Assembly (NCBI GenBank): GCA_029449235.1
Contig: JANATG010000003.1
Span: 2,728,001 to 2,792,000 of the forward strand
Length of the DNA: 64,000 nt
DNA from: Linnemannia schmuckeri
Taxonomy: Eukaryota; Mortierellomycota; Mortierellomycetes; Mortierellales; Mortierellaceae
Reading direction: 5' to 3'
Shown here: one piece after another, positions 34,510-47,186 of the stretch
How positions within the stretch are numbered: position 1 is the stretch's first letter
How the letters are laid out: each line of letters begins with the position of its first letter
Position numbers and translations under genes: made by a program
Notes under the pieces: generated by a model
The model's input: only the letters and a program-made list of their open reading frames with translations
Database searches by the model: none
Told to the model about the DNA's origin: nothing

Positions 34510-34837
34510 GGACATCTCTTTCGAACCAACACAAACTATTTTTCTTTTTTTTTCTGCCTTATTTGGTTGTTTACTCCATTACTATTATCTATTCACCCTA
34601 ACTATTTTTGTTTCATATTCTATGTCTCTTTTTATTTCTGCGTTTGTACATTAGTTATCTCTCTTCTCCCCCCTCTACTTTCCTCTCTACTCGTACTTTC
34701 CCTTTTTGTGTACCAATACAGTTCTTGACTTATGTTTTTGTTAATGGATGATGCGCACCCTTTTTTTTTTATTCACTGATCACGAAAGATTATATCCAAA
34801 AAAAAAGAAAAAGAACGTCATTTCTTTCTTTGCTTAC
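34510..34837. other. Convergent 3' UTRs of the GATA and lectin-like genes
   Basis: T-rich sequence on the GATA side and A-rich on the other, with no gene. Confidence 0.5.
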
Positions 34838-35851
34838 TTAGAAGCAAAGCGCAAAGAAACGAGCGTTACAATTGTCCTCGACAGCTATTGAATTCCAAAA
34901 AAAAGTAAAGGGAAGAGATGTGGGGTGAGAGAGAGGAAATTGACAAGCATGTAAAGAGTGAGGGGATTTGGGCATTATGTCATGGTCTGTGCTGAGCAAA
35001 GCATTTTCAACAAAAAAAAAAAAAAAAAAAAAAAAGGTAAAAAGTACAACAAGAAGGGACTTACGTTCGAGACGGTTGCCCATGAATGGGTTGATGTAAG
35101 TTGCGGGACAATCTCCCTGCCTTTGCACCTGTTCTCCGAACCAGCTATTTCCCAAGTGAAAAAAAAAGGATTCGTCAGTCAACAAGAAAGATTTTCTTGG
35201 ACAATTGACCTCGGTCGTCTTTTCTGATTCCCTCATAGGTAAAATAAACATTACATTCAATGAGCATCAAGTAGCAAAAACGAATAAACAAATAACAGAA
35301 AACGCAAACTCCAGAGTAGTTGGCAACCGGGAACAAAAAAAAAAAATAATAATAATAGTAAATCCTTCGTTAGTATACCTCTTGATCCAGAACCGCTGAT
35401 CAGAAAACAACCCTAAAGAACTAAACGCCTCCCGAAACCGATCGACATTCGTCCCATCGACCAGGACCAACTCTGACCCACACGCCTCACACGCCTGGAC
35501 TGCCTCCTCATACGTCAAGGGCGTCTTGATCAGGAAACTTTGCATGTCGGGGAGGTACACTCGATCCCTAGTCCTGCAACCGGGGCCGGGGCCATGGGCG
35601 CCTCCGTGGGTGGCGGCAACTTGACGTTGCATGGTTTGTTGGTTAGAGGCACCTATTTGAGAGTTCCAGTCAAGGTTAGGAACTTGATTGTTGTGCGGGT
35701 TGGGGAGTTGGTTGTTTTGGAGGTGGTGGTTTGGATCTTGGCGAGGGTGGAAGATGGAGGAGAGAATGTTTCCACCTTGGACGGGGACCACGGAGGTGGA
35801 GAGTGAGACTGCAAGGGCTAGGAGTGCGCCTGTGAAGAATACGTTTTTCAT
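34838..35851 (-). CDS. Secreted C-type-lectin-like protein
   Basis: Three exons (35851-35379, 35144-35065 and 34884-34838) give 199 residues. The N-terminus MKNVFFTGALLALAVSLSTS, with a short continuation to about residue 26, is a clear secretion signal. An Asn/Gln/His/Pro-rich spacer leads to a domain of about 105 residues with C-type-lectin style features. These are TYEEAVQACEACGSELVLVD (first helix and cysteine), FWIKSWFGEQ, GDCPATYINP and a C-terminal DNCNARFFALCF, giving a plausible Cys pairing of late and final cysteines. The EPN/WND calcium-binding triads of sugar-binding lectins were not seen, so ligand binding is open. Without splicing the frame ends in AT-rich intron sequence. The chosen splices restore the WIKSWFGEQ core and the terminal cysteine block. 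Confidence 0.75.
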
Positions 35852-36659
35852 TTTTTTTTTTTTTGAAGGAGTTTAGCGGAGGAAGAGGGGGAGATTAAAG
35901 GGGGACGAGAGAGGAGAAAGGAAGAGAAGGAAGGACAAAAAGAAGAAAGAAAGTGGGAAGAAATGTACAAAAGGAAGTTTTATGTGATGGAGAGGGTTAG
36001 AAGAGGAAGGTGATGAGGATGGGATGGGATGGAAACGATGCAAATAAAAATGGAGTTTTGCGCCAGGAAGAGCGTGTTCTGAAAAAAAAAAAAAAAAAAA
36101 ATCCAATGGAGTCGTGACTCGCTTTTCGTTTGCAAAAGGGAGCTTCAAGCAGTTCCAGGTGTTGCCAGAAGGGTTGCTTCTGAAATCCTCCATCACGTAT
36201 GGCACTAAGCGGTCTTTATTGTAAGAAAGGAAAAAAGGGAAGGAGAGAAGGGTATCCATAACATTTCAGAAACGCACTGGGCGCTGAGATGAGTAAAACA
36301 TGAGGGTAATGGATCCGTGCTAGACTGGTTGAGTTAACGTCTCTAATCAAAATTGGTGGCAACATGGCCTCCTTTCACATGTGAAGAGCCAAAGTCGGAG
36401 GTGAAGAACAAAACAGAGTGCCTCGCCAGTGCTCTAGGAGTTGTTTTTATTTGACATTAGTGGTGTCAGGTCTACGCACGACAAGAAAAGAGAGATAACA
36501 AGAAAAAAAGACAAGAGTGATAAAATAGTACACGTTGCACGAATATCATGCAAAAAAAGAATAACAACAATAACGACATACTGCTCGCCTCAACCATCGA
36601 AGAGACAAGAGACGAGCGAAAAAGAAAAAAGAGAAGAGGATCCTGATTCCTGAAGTCAT
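35852..36659. other. Promoter of the lectin-like gene and 3' flank of mS38
   Basis: Read on the minus strand, the first 400 bases before the lectin start are C/T-rich with a run of about 20 T near 36081-36100, matching leaders elsewhere in the window. The rest has no gene. Confidence 0.45.
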
Positions 36660-38158
36660 CTACTTTCCGAGCTTCTTGCGGAGGGCTCGGGTTCTCTTGC
36701 GAAGCTTTTTGTACTTGTGTTTTCGCATCTTGATCCGCCTCTTGCGCAAGACACTAGTCATGTGCATCGCATTCGACCCGTCCTGCAACACAGGGTCCAA
36801 GATCGAGTTGGCCGTTATTGATCCTTCATCAATGCCATCCATGTTTCCTGCTGCGATTGTTGCTGCTGACTGTTTCCGAAGACCTTCTTCCTTCTGTTGT
36901 TCCTGTAAGATCTGCTTATCTTCGACGAGACGCAAGAACTCCTCCACCGCCAATTCAGCATCGGGCATCGAGGGGGCCATGCTCGCCCAGGCAGTTGCTG
37001 TTGGGGTAACCAATGCAGTCTGGATCATTGGGCTTGGTGGTGAGTATGGATGCAGGGTCGAAAAGTAGTTGACAAGATCATCCACAGGATCTAAAAAAAG
37101 ATTGGATCAAAGGCACATCAAGGGTTAATGGGTTTACACAACAATGTATCAGCTAGAACTGCATGTGTCGGGTATATGATTCACAGCAGTTATCGTGATT
37201 TTTGAAGGAAAGGGACCACAACTCCTGTACCCATCAATCAAGTCTCTGATGCTCTTTCTCCTGAATGGATTAATGATGAGTCTTTGTAGCCGATTGATAA
37301 TATCGAGCGAAATCCCAACGGAAAAATAGCGTGGCGGTTATGATGAGCGAGAGTGAGCTTGGTATACAGAGAGTCGGGCTCCTGTCTGCCTGGCTGTATA
37401 TGTGTGTCGATGAAACCGATGCTTAATTTGTTCCTGCTTGTCCTTCCCGGCTGTTTGTCGTTTTCTGCGTGCGTGTGCAAAGTATGAGCCATCTTCCCAA
37501 CGTATTCCCTTTCTGTCATTTTATATTATTTTCCTGAAGGAATCGGGTCACACGTTAACAAAGTCATCATCGAGTCCCAAAAATAACGAAATGTTGAGTC
37601 CAGATAAGGGAATGCCGCACTATTTGCCCATTGCATTATCGTCCCGTCCTGTCCTGTTCTGTCTTGTCCGTGGGTGTTGTTATAGAGAGTGAATGAAAGG
37701 TCGGAAACGCAGGGGCAATAAAACAAGCAACAACCGCAACAACGTCAGGAAATGATAAACTCTTTCACTCTAACAAAGAAAAGAAACTTGCCTTCGTAGT
37801 CTTCTTCGTTCAACTGATGGATATTACTATTAGCAAACATTGGTCCGTTGGCGATCCCCAAGAGGGGGCGATGCATTGCAAAGAATGAGCCATGGGCGAG
37901 ATCGACTCTGTGGAGCTCGATGGAGGCGTTGATGGGGACATCGTTGGAGGAGATGGGTTCGATGTCTTGGTTGTTGGAATTGTCGTTGTCGCGGCTGGAG
38001 GAGGAGGAGGACTGGTGGCGGATAGAGTTGAAGGAGATTACGGCGCCGTGGTTGATGTTGTTTATGGGGAGAATACGGTTCCGGATGTTGTTATGATGAG
38101 TGGCGGTTCTGAAGAACTGCGCAGGCCCTGATGCCCGCTTGATGAGTCTTGTAAACAT
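36660..38158 (-). CDS. Mitochondrial small-subunit ribosomal protein mS38 (Cox24/Qri5, AURKAIP1 family)
   Basis: Two exons (38158-37792 and 37090-36660) give 265 residues. The Arg/Ser/Asn-rich N-terminus MFTRLIKRASGPAQFFRTAT is a good mitochondrial presequence. The defining feature is the very basic C-terminus, MTSVLRKRRIKMRKHKYKKL followed by RKRTRALRKKLGK. It matches the KRKxKMxKHKYKK/R signature of mS38, which binds mitoribosomal rRNA near the decoding site. In yeast, Cox24 is needed for mitochondrial translation of COX1. The middle region is poorly conserved, as is normal. The 701-base intron begins GAAG|GCAAGTTT, a GC-AG donor. Using the nearby GT sites shifts the frame or gives an early stop, whereas GC gives EEDYE|DPVDDL in frame. 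Confidence 0.85.
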
Positions 38159-39972
38159 TATTTAGTTGTGAGGACAGTGATAAATGGAGTTGACTTTGGG
38201 GAGGAAAGAAGAAAAGAGAGTTGTGGTTGGGTGGGCGAAAGAGACGAAGGAAGAGGAAAGCGATGAGTAAAGAGGAAGGAGGAGGGGGGGGAGTGCGGCT
38301 TTGACAGGTGCAAGAAGTAGCAAGCGCAAGAGTCAAATTGGCATCATTGTCACTTAAGGAGCAGGAGCTGAATCATCTCTAATCACCCTTTGCTGTTCTG
38401 TTGCAAATGACAGCCAGGCACACACACTCGCACCACAGCCTCCCTCCTTCGTTTTATCTTCCTTCTTCACGTTCGTGACCTACCTCTCGTCCTTCTTCTT
38501 TTCTTGCGTTTGCATCACCCTGAGCAGTGTGCTTCTTCTTTCCTTCATCGCCACCTACTCTCCTCTCTTCACCTCCGTTTGTGTCATTCGCTCTCTCTGG
38601 ACTGGACTCGACTTCTCCTTCCGACTGCATCAACGTCTACCAAAGAACTACTCGCCTTACCCACGCTCTCTCGATCTCCTAGTCACTTTTTGCGCGGTAA
38701 GTGTGTGTAAAGAACTAGATATAGGCCGACTGGAGGGGTGTTCAAAGTCTAGCAACCTCGTTTTTGGTGGTTTCTTTGGTATTTGGGCTCCCTTCTACTC
38801 CCTCCTACCCCTTTCCTTGTCCTTGTCCATGTCCTTGCTCCTTGTCCTTTTCCTTTGTGCCCATCCAACCCCTTCTTCCTTTTGCCTTTCTCCGTCTGTC
38901 TGTTCTATGTAGTACTCCAATACTGACCTTGGTCTCCCTTTCATCGCAAACCACCTCCACCCCTCCCTTACACACACACGCCCACCTATCATTGACTTTT
39001 TCTTTTTGACTTTTTTCTGTTTTTGACTCCATTGCAAGCCAACAACTCACACTTGTCACTGTTTACTCTTTGTACATGAAAAACAACAACAAGGCGACGC
39101 GGGATAAGAACAACAACAACAACAACAACAACGACAATAACAACGACAACAACAACACAACGACGAGATCGTACTCCTCCTCCTGCTTGACCACCTGGCA
39201 AGATACATACACACAGAGCAGCGCTCATTTTTGTAAAAGGAGAAAAGAAATAAAATCCTTCGCCTCTTTAGTTTGTCAAACCACCCGCTCCACCTTTTTT
39301 TTTATTATCATCCGTTTTAACTTGACCCACACACACTCACAGGCACTGTCGCACTCCTGCACTCTCACCCTCCTCCTCACACATTACCCACAAGCAATAA
39401 CTATATATCTACAACAGACGACCGACACTCAGCCTTACTCTCTTTCACAACTTATTTCAATCGTCACTTTGTCCACTTCGACACTCCACCCCTTCCCTCC
39501 CCCCAAAAAACCTATTTTGTTATTATTTTTCTTTTCTATTTTTTCTTTTCTCTCACTCACCCACCCTTACCTTCCTTCTTCTTCCTCTTCCCACTCACCG
39601 CTACTACTCTTTCCTCCCACTCACACAGACACAGCCAAACCTGCTGTCCCGTCCACCCTCGCTTCCGATAACAACTTCGAGTTCAAGGACTTCTAGGACG
39701 ATTCATTCGGACTGCACGCCATAAAAGGACTGGCCTCACTTTCTTCCTGATCGCTTCGCTTTTATTGGACACTGCGGGACACTTCGTTCATTTTTTCGCT
39801 GGTCTCTCCCAATAATCATCCATACATTCACATTCACCCACGATCCAGACAAGCAAAGAATAGAGTCTTTTGCCACTCCTACCCATCGGAATCACCTCGA
39901 CCCCTTCCGCAAGAAAAGGACTAAAAGGTGCTTTCTCCCGTTGCCTCCTCTTCGCCCAAGACTGGCTATCGG
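38159..39972 (+). promoter_or_regulatory. Divergent upstream region with pyrimidine-rich leader of the LAMMER kinase gene
   Basis: This separates mS38 (-) from the kinase (+). Sequence from about 38400 to 39000 and 39480 to 39620 is C/T-rich, and a CAACAA microsatellite lies near 39083-39160. A strong donor-like GCGCG|GTAAGTGTG at 38698 suggests a leader intron in the kinase transcript, though the matching acceptor cannot be fixed by eye. Frames here are low complexity. Confidence 0.4.
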
Positions 39973-42798
39973 ATGCCCATGGCCACTACACGGACACGTT
40001 CAGGAAAGCGACCAGCCAACTGGCAAGAGTTCTACAAAAACGGACCACCACAGGAGGTCATTATCATCGACGACGATTCTCCCCCGCCATCTTCTTCATC
40101 CACAGCCTCCTCAACAGCGTCGGCTCAGTACCGCCAAGTGCCTTCCCGTCGCCACTATCAGCACAATGACTATGACCACCCGCTGCTGCTGGGGTCTTCC
40201 CCTCGGTCCCATGCCATGCCGCCGCCACCAAATATGTCACACCTACCTCCGTATTCCCAGCATGATCCCGGATATCACCACAACCATCACTATCAGCTCT
40301 ACCCAGACTCGGCTTCCTTGTCAACCTCACATTCAGACCACTCTGGACGCATGACCAAGCGGTCCAACAAGCGGTATCCTTCAACCGACCTTGCGCCTTA
40401 TGGATCCAATGGATCAACATCCTACCCCTCGCCCAACTCTACAAGTCATCATCACTACAACTCATCCTCCAGCAACCAGTATCCGTCCTATTCAGGAGGT
40501 CCGGATCCGCATCACTATGCATACTCGAATGGACCTTATGCCTCGACAATCCATCCTGCACCACATCACGCCCATCCATATCACCATCACTCCAATTACT
40601 CTAATATCATCGACCCCGCCACAGAGTCCGTCTCCGTGGAATTGATTGCGCCTATCAGGAAAAAGAGGCGCTCCAATGTCACTGAAGTCAAGTACATTGC
40701 TCCACCACAACATCCACCGACCATTCCTGAAAAGGCTCCTTATGCAACCTATTACAATCCGCCGTCAAATCATGCATCCAAAGTCCTACCAAAGGACCAG
40801 GCCGTATTTGGCCGAAATGTAAGTTCTTTTTTTTTTAACATTTGCCTATCATGTTGATATTAATTAGCCCGGTACTTATGGCGTTATCTTATCAATTGTA
40901 GGCAGCTATACCCCCGTGGGACGACAAAGAGGGTCACTATATTGTGGTGCCTGGCGATGATCTCACTTCAAGATGTAAGCAGAACGACTTTATGAGTTTG
41001 CCGTTGTAGGATTGTCGATGCGGATTAAATTATGGAGGTTCGCTAACGCTTTCCTCGTTATTGATATCAATTTAGACAAAATGATCCGACTGCTGGGACA
41101 AGGAACTTTTGGAAAGGTCGTGGAATGTTTTGATCGGGACACTGGAAAACACTGTGCGATTAAAATTATCCGAGCGGTTCAAAAGTATCGAGATGCTAGC
41201 AAGATCGAAGCTCGAGTACTGAACACACTCAAGAGGAACGACCCCCGGAACTCTTAGTAAGACTTGGGAATCGAAAGAGAGGAGCTGGGAATATCGACAG
41301 CGGTCACTCTGAGCACGTAATTGAACCTGGCATGTGACAGGTGTGAGCGTGATGACTTTTATTCTGACATACTTTTTTTTCTTTTACTTTTGCGTTTCGA
41401 TAGCAAATGTCTCCATCTGAATGAAATCTTTGATTACAGGAACCATGTCTGCATGGTGTTTGATCTGCTGGGACAATCGATCTATGACTGGCTCAAGGAC
41501 AATTCGTTCTGTCCGTTTCCGCCCAACCAAATCCAACAGTTTGCTCGCCAACTCTTGACAAGTGTAGCCTGTGAGTACCACTTCGCAGGGTGTGATTTTG
41601 CGGACATTATTTAGCGCAGAGCATTTCATGCTGACTCTTCTTTCGCTCTTCATTCGGTTTAGTCCTCCATCGTCTTCGACTCATCCACACGGATCTCAAA
41701 CCTGAGAATATTTTACTGGCAAACGGCAACTTTCGAACAGAACCCTACAAGGTAAGATCTCATCTATAAGTGATCGAAATTATATCAACGCGCCTCTGAG
41801 ATTGAATGACGCATGTACCTTTTCTAATGTTGACAATTTGCTTCGTGACCAAATAGAAATCGCCAACGAATACAAGGAGAGTTCTTCTGGATCCAGATAT
41901 CCGGCTTATTGACTTTGGAAGCGCAACATTTCAGGATGAACACCACTCGACTGTCGTCAGCACGCGACACTACCGAGCACCAGAGATCATTCTAGGTACA
42001 GCTATCCGGTGACTAGTTTGCATTTCACAAGAGTTACGTTCAACTCAGACAGCAAACTTCATTCTTTCGAACCATTGGACTCACCACTCTCTCTGCTGGA
42101 TATTTCTTCGTTTCCTGTTTCTTTACGTCCACTGCTAGGAATGGGTTGGTCGTACCCTTGCGACATTTGGTCGGTCGGCTGTATCTTGGTCGAGTTTCTT
42201 ACAGGAGAGGCGCTCTTTCAAACACACGACAACTTGGAACATCTCGCCATGATGCAGGCCGTTTTGGGACCCATCCCTGAAAAACTTATCCGGGCATCCC
42301 AGTAAGTCCCTTATGATTTTTCGCTGACTAGGGCGTGGCTTTTGTTTCAAGAGGACAATTAAAGTAACCACATTTTTCTTGTTTTTTTCCTATTGTTAAT
42401 AGGAGGGCGCAGCAAAAGTTCTTCATTCATGGACGATTGGACTATCCCAACGACGAGACGAAACGCAACAGCCGGAAATATGTGAAAGCCCTCCGGCCAT
42501 TGCGCGTATGTGGCCTTATAGTGGAGCTTTTGATGTCTTGTAGCGCTCTTATTTGAAACCGTCTTCTAATATGCCACTACCATCTTTGTTTAATGTTCAA
42601 TAGGACTATGTGGTTCCTGCTGGAAACAGATCGGAGAATGTCAGCTTTGCTTCCGAGTTCATGGACCTGTTGAGTCGTTTGTTGGCGTATGACCCTGACC
42701 ATCGGATCTCGGCCACGGATGCGTTACGACATCCATACTTTAATTATGTGGTCGATGAGTCTGGATTCATCCTTGATGTCAAGAAGCCGAGCCATTGA
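39973..42798 (+). CDS. LAMMER-type dual-specificity protein kinase (CLK/Kns1/Lkh1 family)
   Basis: Nine exons (39973-40818, 40902-40974, 41076-41256, 41404-41570, 41663-41751, 41857-41995, 42139-42301, 42403-42505 and 42604-42798) give 651 residues, with all phases consistent. A disordered Ser/His/Tyr-rich N-terminal region (about 1-290) begins with a fungal-type RPANWQEFYKNGPPQEVIII block and carries a basic KKRRS nuclear-localisation-like motif. The catalytic domain has GQGTFGKVVE, AIKII, HTDLKPEN, IDFGSATF and STRHYRAPE, as in CLK kinases. These kinases phosphorylate SR splicing factors and act in TOR, filamentation and stress control. The signature segment reads EHLAMMQAVLGP where metazoan CLKs have EHLAMMERILGP. 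The ATG follows an in-frame TAA at 39922; a second ATG two codons later is possible. Confidence 0.92.
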
Positions 42799-43413
42799 GA
42801 TTGATCGTTTTGGACGGTGTCGGAACTGTTGGTTTGAGAGTGTTGAATGTGCAGGATGTGTAGGAAGAGGCTTCTTCGAGCTGGATGTAGTAGAGAAGTT
42901 GTTTCAAGACAAGAAGAACCACTGACAGGAGTTGACTCTACTCTGGTCAGAGCATAGATACGCGGAGCGAAGAGGATTAGCCGTTTGAAGCAAACCAATG
43001 TAAATCAAAAAAGGGAGTCGTACTTTTTTCATCGACTTTTGAACCCTCTCGTCTTGCGAGCATAACTATCTCCTATTTAACTCTCAATATGGTGTATTTT
43101 TTTTTTTGTAATGTTTTTTATTTGTTTTCATATCTAAGAACGTTCTTTTTTAGTTTAAAAGAAGATAGGATACCTCGTTTGCAAAAAGGCGAAAGGCGCA
43201 AAGGTTTTGTAGTAGTAGGGAGTAGGTTTGTAGATAGGTATGATGCGGAGGGAGGGGCTTTTGGCACGAAACATGGTACGTTAAAAAAAGGGATAATTTA
43301 GGTAGGTTCGAATGAAAAGATAAAAAAAAATGTGCATGGTGTGTCGAACGAAGGAAAAGGAGGTTTGAGAAGTGGACAAAAGGTTATGACCGAGCAACTG
43401 AAAGTATCGGGCG
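42799..43413. other. Convergent 3' UTRs of the kinase and LIM genes
   Basis: No gene is seen. T-rich runs near 43090-43130 fit 3' flanking sequence of the kinase gene. Confidence 0.5.
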
Positions 43414-44965
43414 TTACACCTTGCCAAAGAAGGTCTTGCGACGCTCGGCACGGACGTTGCGTGTCCGCTGGATGACCATGATATCCTTCTCGCAGTAGGC
43501 CTGGTTTTCAAAGTTGTAGTACACATCTGTCAACGCCACCTTGCACTCCACACAGCAGAAGCATCCCGGGTGGAAACGCCAGCCCTAAATTCAGATTCAA
43601 CAGAAAAACAAGCATTACATGATTAGTCAACTGAAAATAAACGTTTTAAAGGCAGAAAATATGATTGTCAGCAATGTACAAAACAAAGAGACGATTCTTA
43701 CCTCCATGGTCTGGGCGCAGGGTCCCTCGATGGGCTGGTCACAACTCTTGCAGAGTGAGTTGTTCAGCTTATGGTAATGCCGCCTGCAGTAAGGCGCATC
43801 GCCATAGACATAGAAGCTCTTATCCGGGAAGGGTTTCTTACAGGTCTGGCATCCAAAGCAAGCCGCATGCCATTTGCCTTGCAGTTTACCGTCCTGAGCA
43901 CAGACGGCCTCCTTCTCCACGGGGAGGTTGCAAGACCTGCACTTGGGCAAGAACAACTCTCCAAAGTCCTTGGGGCAGTAGACTCGGCCGTTCTTCTCAA
44001 CATGGCCCACAGACTGCTGGATAGGCTTCTTGCACTGGTAGCAGGCCAAGTGGTGCTCATGCCAGGATTGTCCCAAAGCATAGACGGGCGTCTCGCTGCT
44101 CGAGATGGGGCCCTCACAGCCCGCACATGTAGGAGCATCACGACGGCTGCGCGAGGGACGCTCAGACCGCTGAGCATCCTTCTCAAGGTACCGCTGATAA
44201 TCCTTCTCGCAAAGGAGACGTCCCTCGTATTCACGTCCATCTCGAGCAGATTCGAGAGGTCGACGACAGCGTGCACACTTGAAGCACTCTGGGTGGTAGT
44301 CTCCATGCTGCATCTTGATCACATCCGCTGCCTCCTGGGGTTGAATATCGTGCTTGCAGCCCTCGCAGTGCTGAACTCCTCCACGACGATTGGTCGATCG
44401 ACTGCGGGTTGCAGAGCGTGAGGATGTGGTACGGTCGCTCCTCTCACGTTCTCGGGCAGAGCGGTCGCTTCCTCGCTCATCAGCTGCTGCTGAACGCTCG
44501 CTACGATGTCCTCGATCCCGATCCGAACGCTCGCGGTCCCCTCTGTCACTACGGTCTCTGTCACTACGGTACTCCCGTTCACGATCTCTATCACCGCGCT
44601 CACCGCGCTCGGAACGCTCACGCTCCCGATCACGATCGCCACGATCTCCACGTTCACGGTCCCGTTCGCTACGCTCCTTTCCAGAGCGATGCGACCGGAT
44701 GCTCTCCGATCCACTCGCAAGCTTGGGCAATCCTGGTGTAGGTGGTGGTGAACCTGCCAATTCTCTCACTCGGCTTCTCTCCATTCCATTCTCAGGCAAG
44801 TTGGGTCTCGAGCGAGACCTATGAGAAGAGGCGGGACGGGACGAATCGCGGCCCGATCGTTCTCCTGTGGGGAGGACGTTGATCTCCTGAATTAGGTCAT
44901 CCATGAGGGCGTCGAATTGGTCACCACTGGCCTTGCGTGATGGTTGTCCCACTGAAGGGCGACGA

Positions 44966-44996
<31 letters not shown>

Positions 44997-47152
44997 GAAG
45001 AGCATTGTAATTTCGGATGAGAAAATATGGTTAGAAACAGAAATACTGAGAGCCGTGCCTTAAGGAGAGGAAAATGAAGGGAAAACCATGGTGAGAAACA
45101 AGAGCCAAAAAAGGACATCTTACCTCGAGAAGGAATAGGGGATGCATCTGGAGGAGTGGGAGGTCTGTATGGTGAAGGCTTGGGAGCAGCCGATGACATG
45201 GCGTCTGAGGAGCGGACATCCTCTGGAGAGATTGGAGGTGAGGGAGTCTTGTAGGCCGAAGAAGGATCTACTCGGCTACGGGAAGTGGTGCCACGTTCAC
45301 GTTCACGCTCGCCACGATCACCACGGTCACCTCTCTCTCGCTCACGGTCACGGTTGCTGCGCTCATAGTCGTCCTCTGGGTAGCGGGAGCGATCCTTGTC
45401 CGAACGCTCTGAACGGTTCGAGCGCACAGAACGCTCCGAACGCTCCGAAAGTACAGTGTTGGATCTCTCACGTTGCATAGACCTCTCAGTCAACACCGAC
45501 GACGCTGCTGAGCCAGACGATCCTGATCGACCAAAGCCATTCGACATCGCAGGTGGTGAATCAGCATAGTCATTGTGCTGTTGCTGTCTGCTGCCCCCAC
45601 GCTCACGCTCGCGCTCGCGCTCACGTTCACGGTCCCGATCACGCCCACTAAATTCTGTCCTAGGATCCTGGTAGAGATTGCCTCCAGTAGGAGACTTAAT
45701 GCGGCCGTTAGCATCCATTCCATTGATGCCTAATCCAGTCGCCGAAGCAATCGAGGGCGAACGAGCATTGGATTTCTGGGGCAATGCTGGCTGTTGCGAA
45801 GCCCGCATCGAGTTAGGGCTCGTCGAGAATTGGCTAGAAGAGTCCATCACAGGAGTCTTTGAGCGTCCAGGGATCGGTGAAGGCGAAGCTCCATATCGAC
45901 CATCATCCATAGGTGTCCTTGATCGCGAAGGTGGTACCTGTTGTTGTTGTTGCTGGAATCCAAACCGGTCGTCGATAGGTGCCTTTGGGAAGTAGTCGTT
46001 CTGCTCCCGCTGATAATGAGAGTTTGATCCGTTGGAGAGTACCTGTCGGTCATAACTGGGGGCAGTCGGGGTTGTTGGCGAGACTGATAGAGGTGAGCCC
46101 GTGATATTATTGTTATTATTGGCATCACGACCACCATTGGGAGCTGGAGGTGAGGGTGCCGTCGTCGCCGACTTTTTCTTGGCATATTTTTCCAGGAAGG
46201 GGAGCGAAGGGCGGGGAGAGGCAGTCGAGGGACGACCAGGGGAGACAGGGGAGCCATTTGTCAAACTGCTACTGCTTCCGCCTCCGACATAGTGGTTCGA
46301 TCCAGGCGATCCAGGTGATCCAGATCCGATCGGGATTGGAGGTGGTTTGTGTCCTGGTCTGTATGCGCCCGAAGAGACACCGCTTCCTGGTCCTGGGGAG
46401 TCTATTAACAGCATTAGTCAATAACAATACCAGTTTAGAATGCAAGAAAAAACGGCTTTTTTTTACGAAAGGGGGTGCAAGAAAACGGTGACCAAAATAA
46501 CAATGGCTGTATTTGTCCGCTCTCAAACAAACAGGAGACAGTACGGACACCACAGCCAACAGAACACAGCACAAGAGAAAAAGAAAAGGTCTCTTACCGT
46601 TCCTGGAAGGGGTTCGTGGGGGCTGTGAGTGGAGGGCTAAGGGGGCACAAACAAGTGAAAGCAAGGTTGTACATAACAGAGCATGAACGAAATAGAAAAA
46701 AAGAGTGTCACAAAAGACGAAAAGCAAGATGATAAAAAAAACGGAGACATTGGTCAACGGATGGTATGAGAGACGATGGAGTGTTCAGGGGAGAGGGTTT
46801 GATCCGAGAAAGAAAAGAAGACAAAAAAAAGCAAGGAGTCCAGTCCAATTGAGGTCCAATTGAGAGAGAGGTCGAGGTCGAGGTCGAGGTCGAGGGTGAG
46901 GACGTAAAGGAGGTTTTTGGTTATTTCGACGCGTATATGCAGGCAGGCAGGCAGAGAGGCAGGCCAGCACAAGCAGGCAGTCAGGCAGGCAGATGGTGTA
47001 CAATGAGGTAACGGACAAGGAAGGACCGCAGGAAGATGATAATAAGTAATAACAATCGCATAGAACGAAAGGATAGGAAAAAGAGGAGAAAAGGTCAAGG
47101 TCAGTCAGTCAGTGAGAAATTGTTCATTCGGCAAGATGAGAAGATCAACGCG

Positions 47153-47186
<34 letters not shown>

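Noticed and set aside
43665..44824. Overlapping frames on both strands with Arg/Ser-rich or His-rich products
   Set aside because: They are shadows of the LIM exon. The RD/RE/RS repeats keep several frames open at once.
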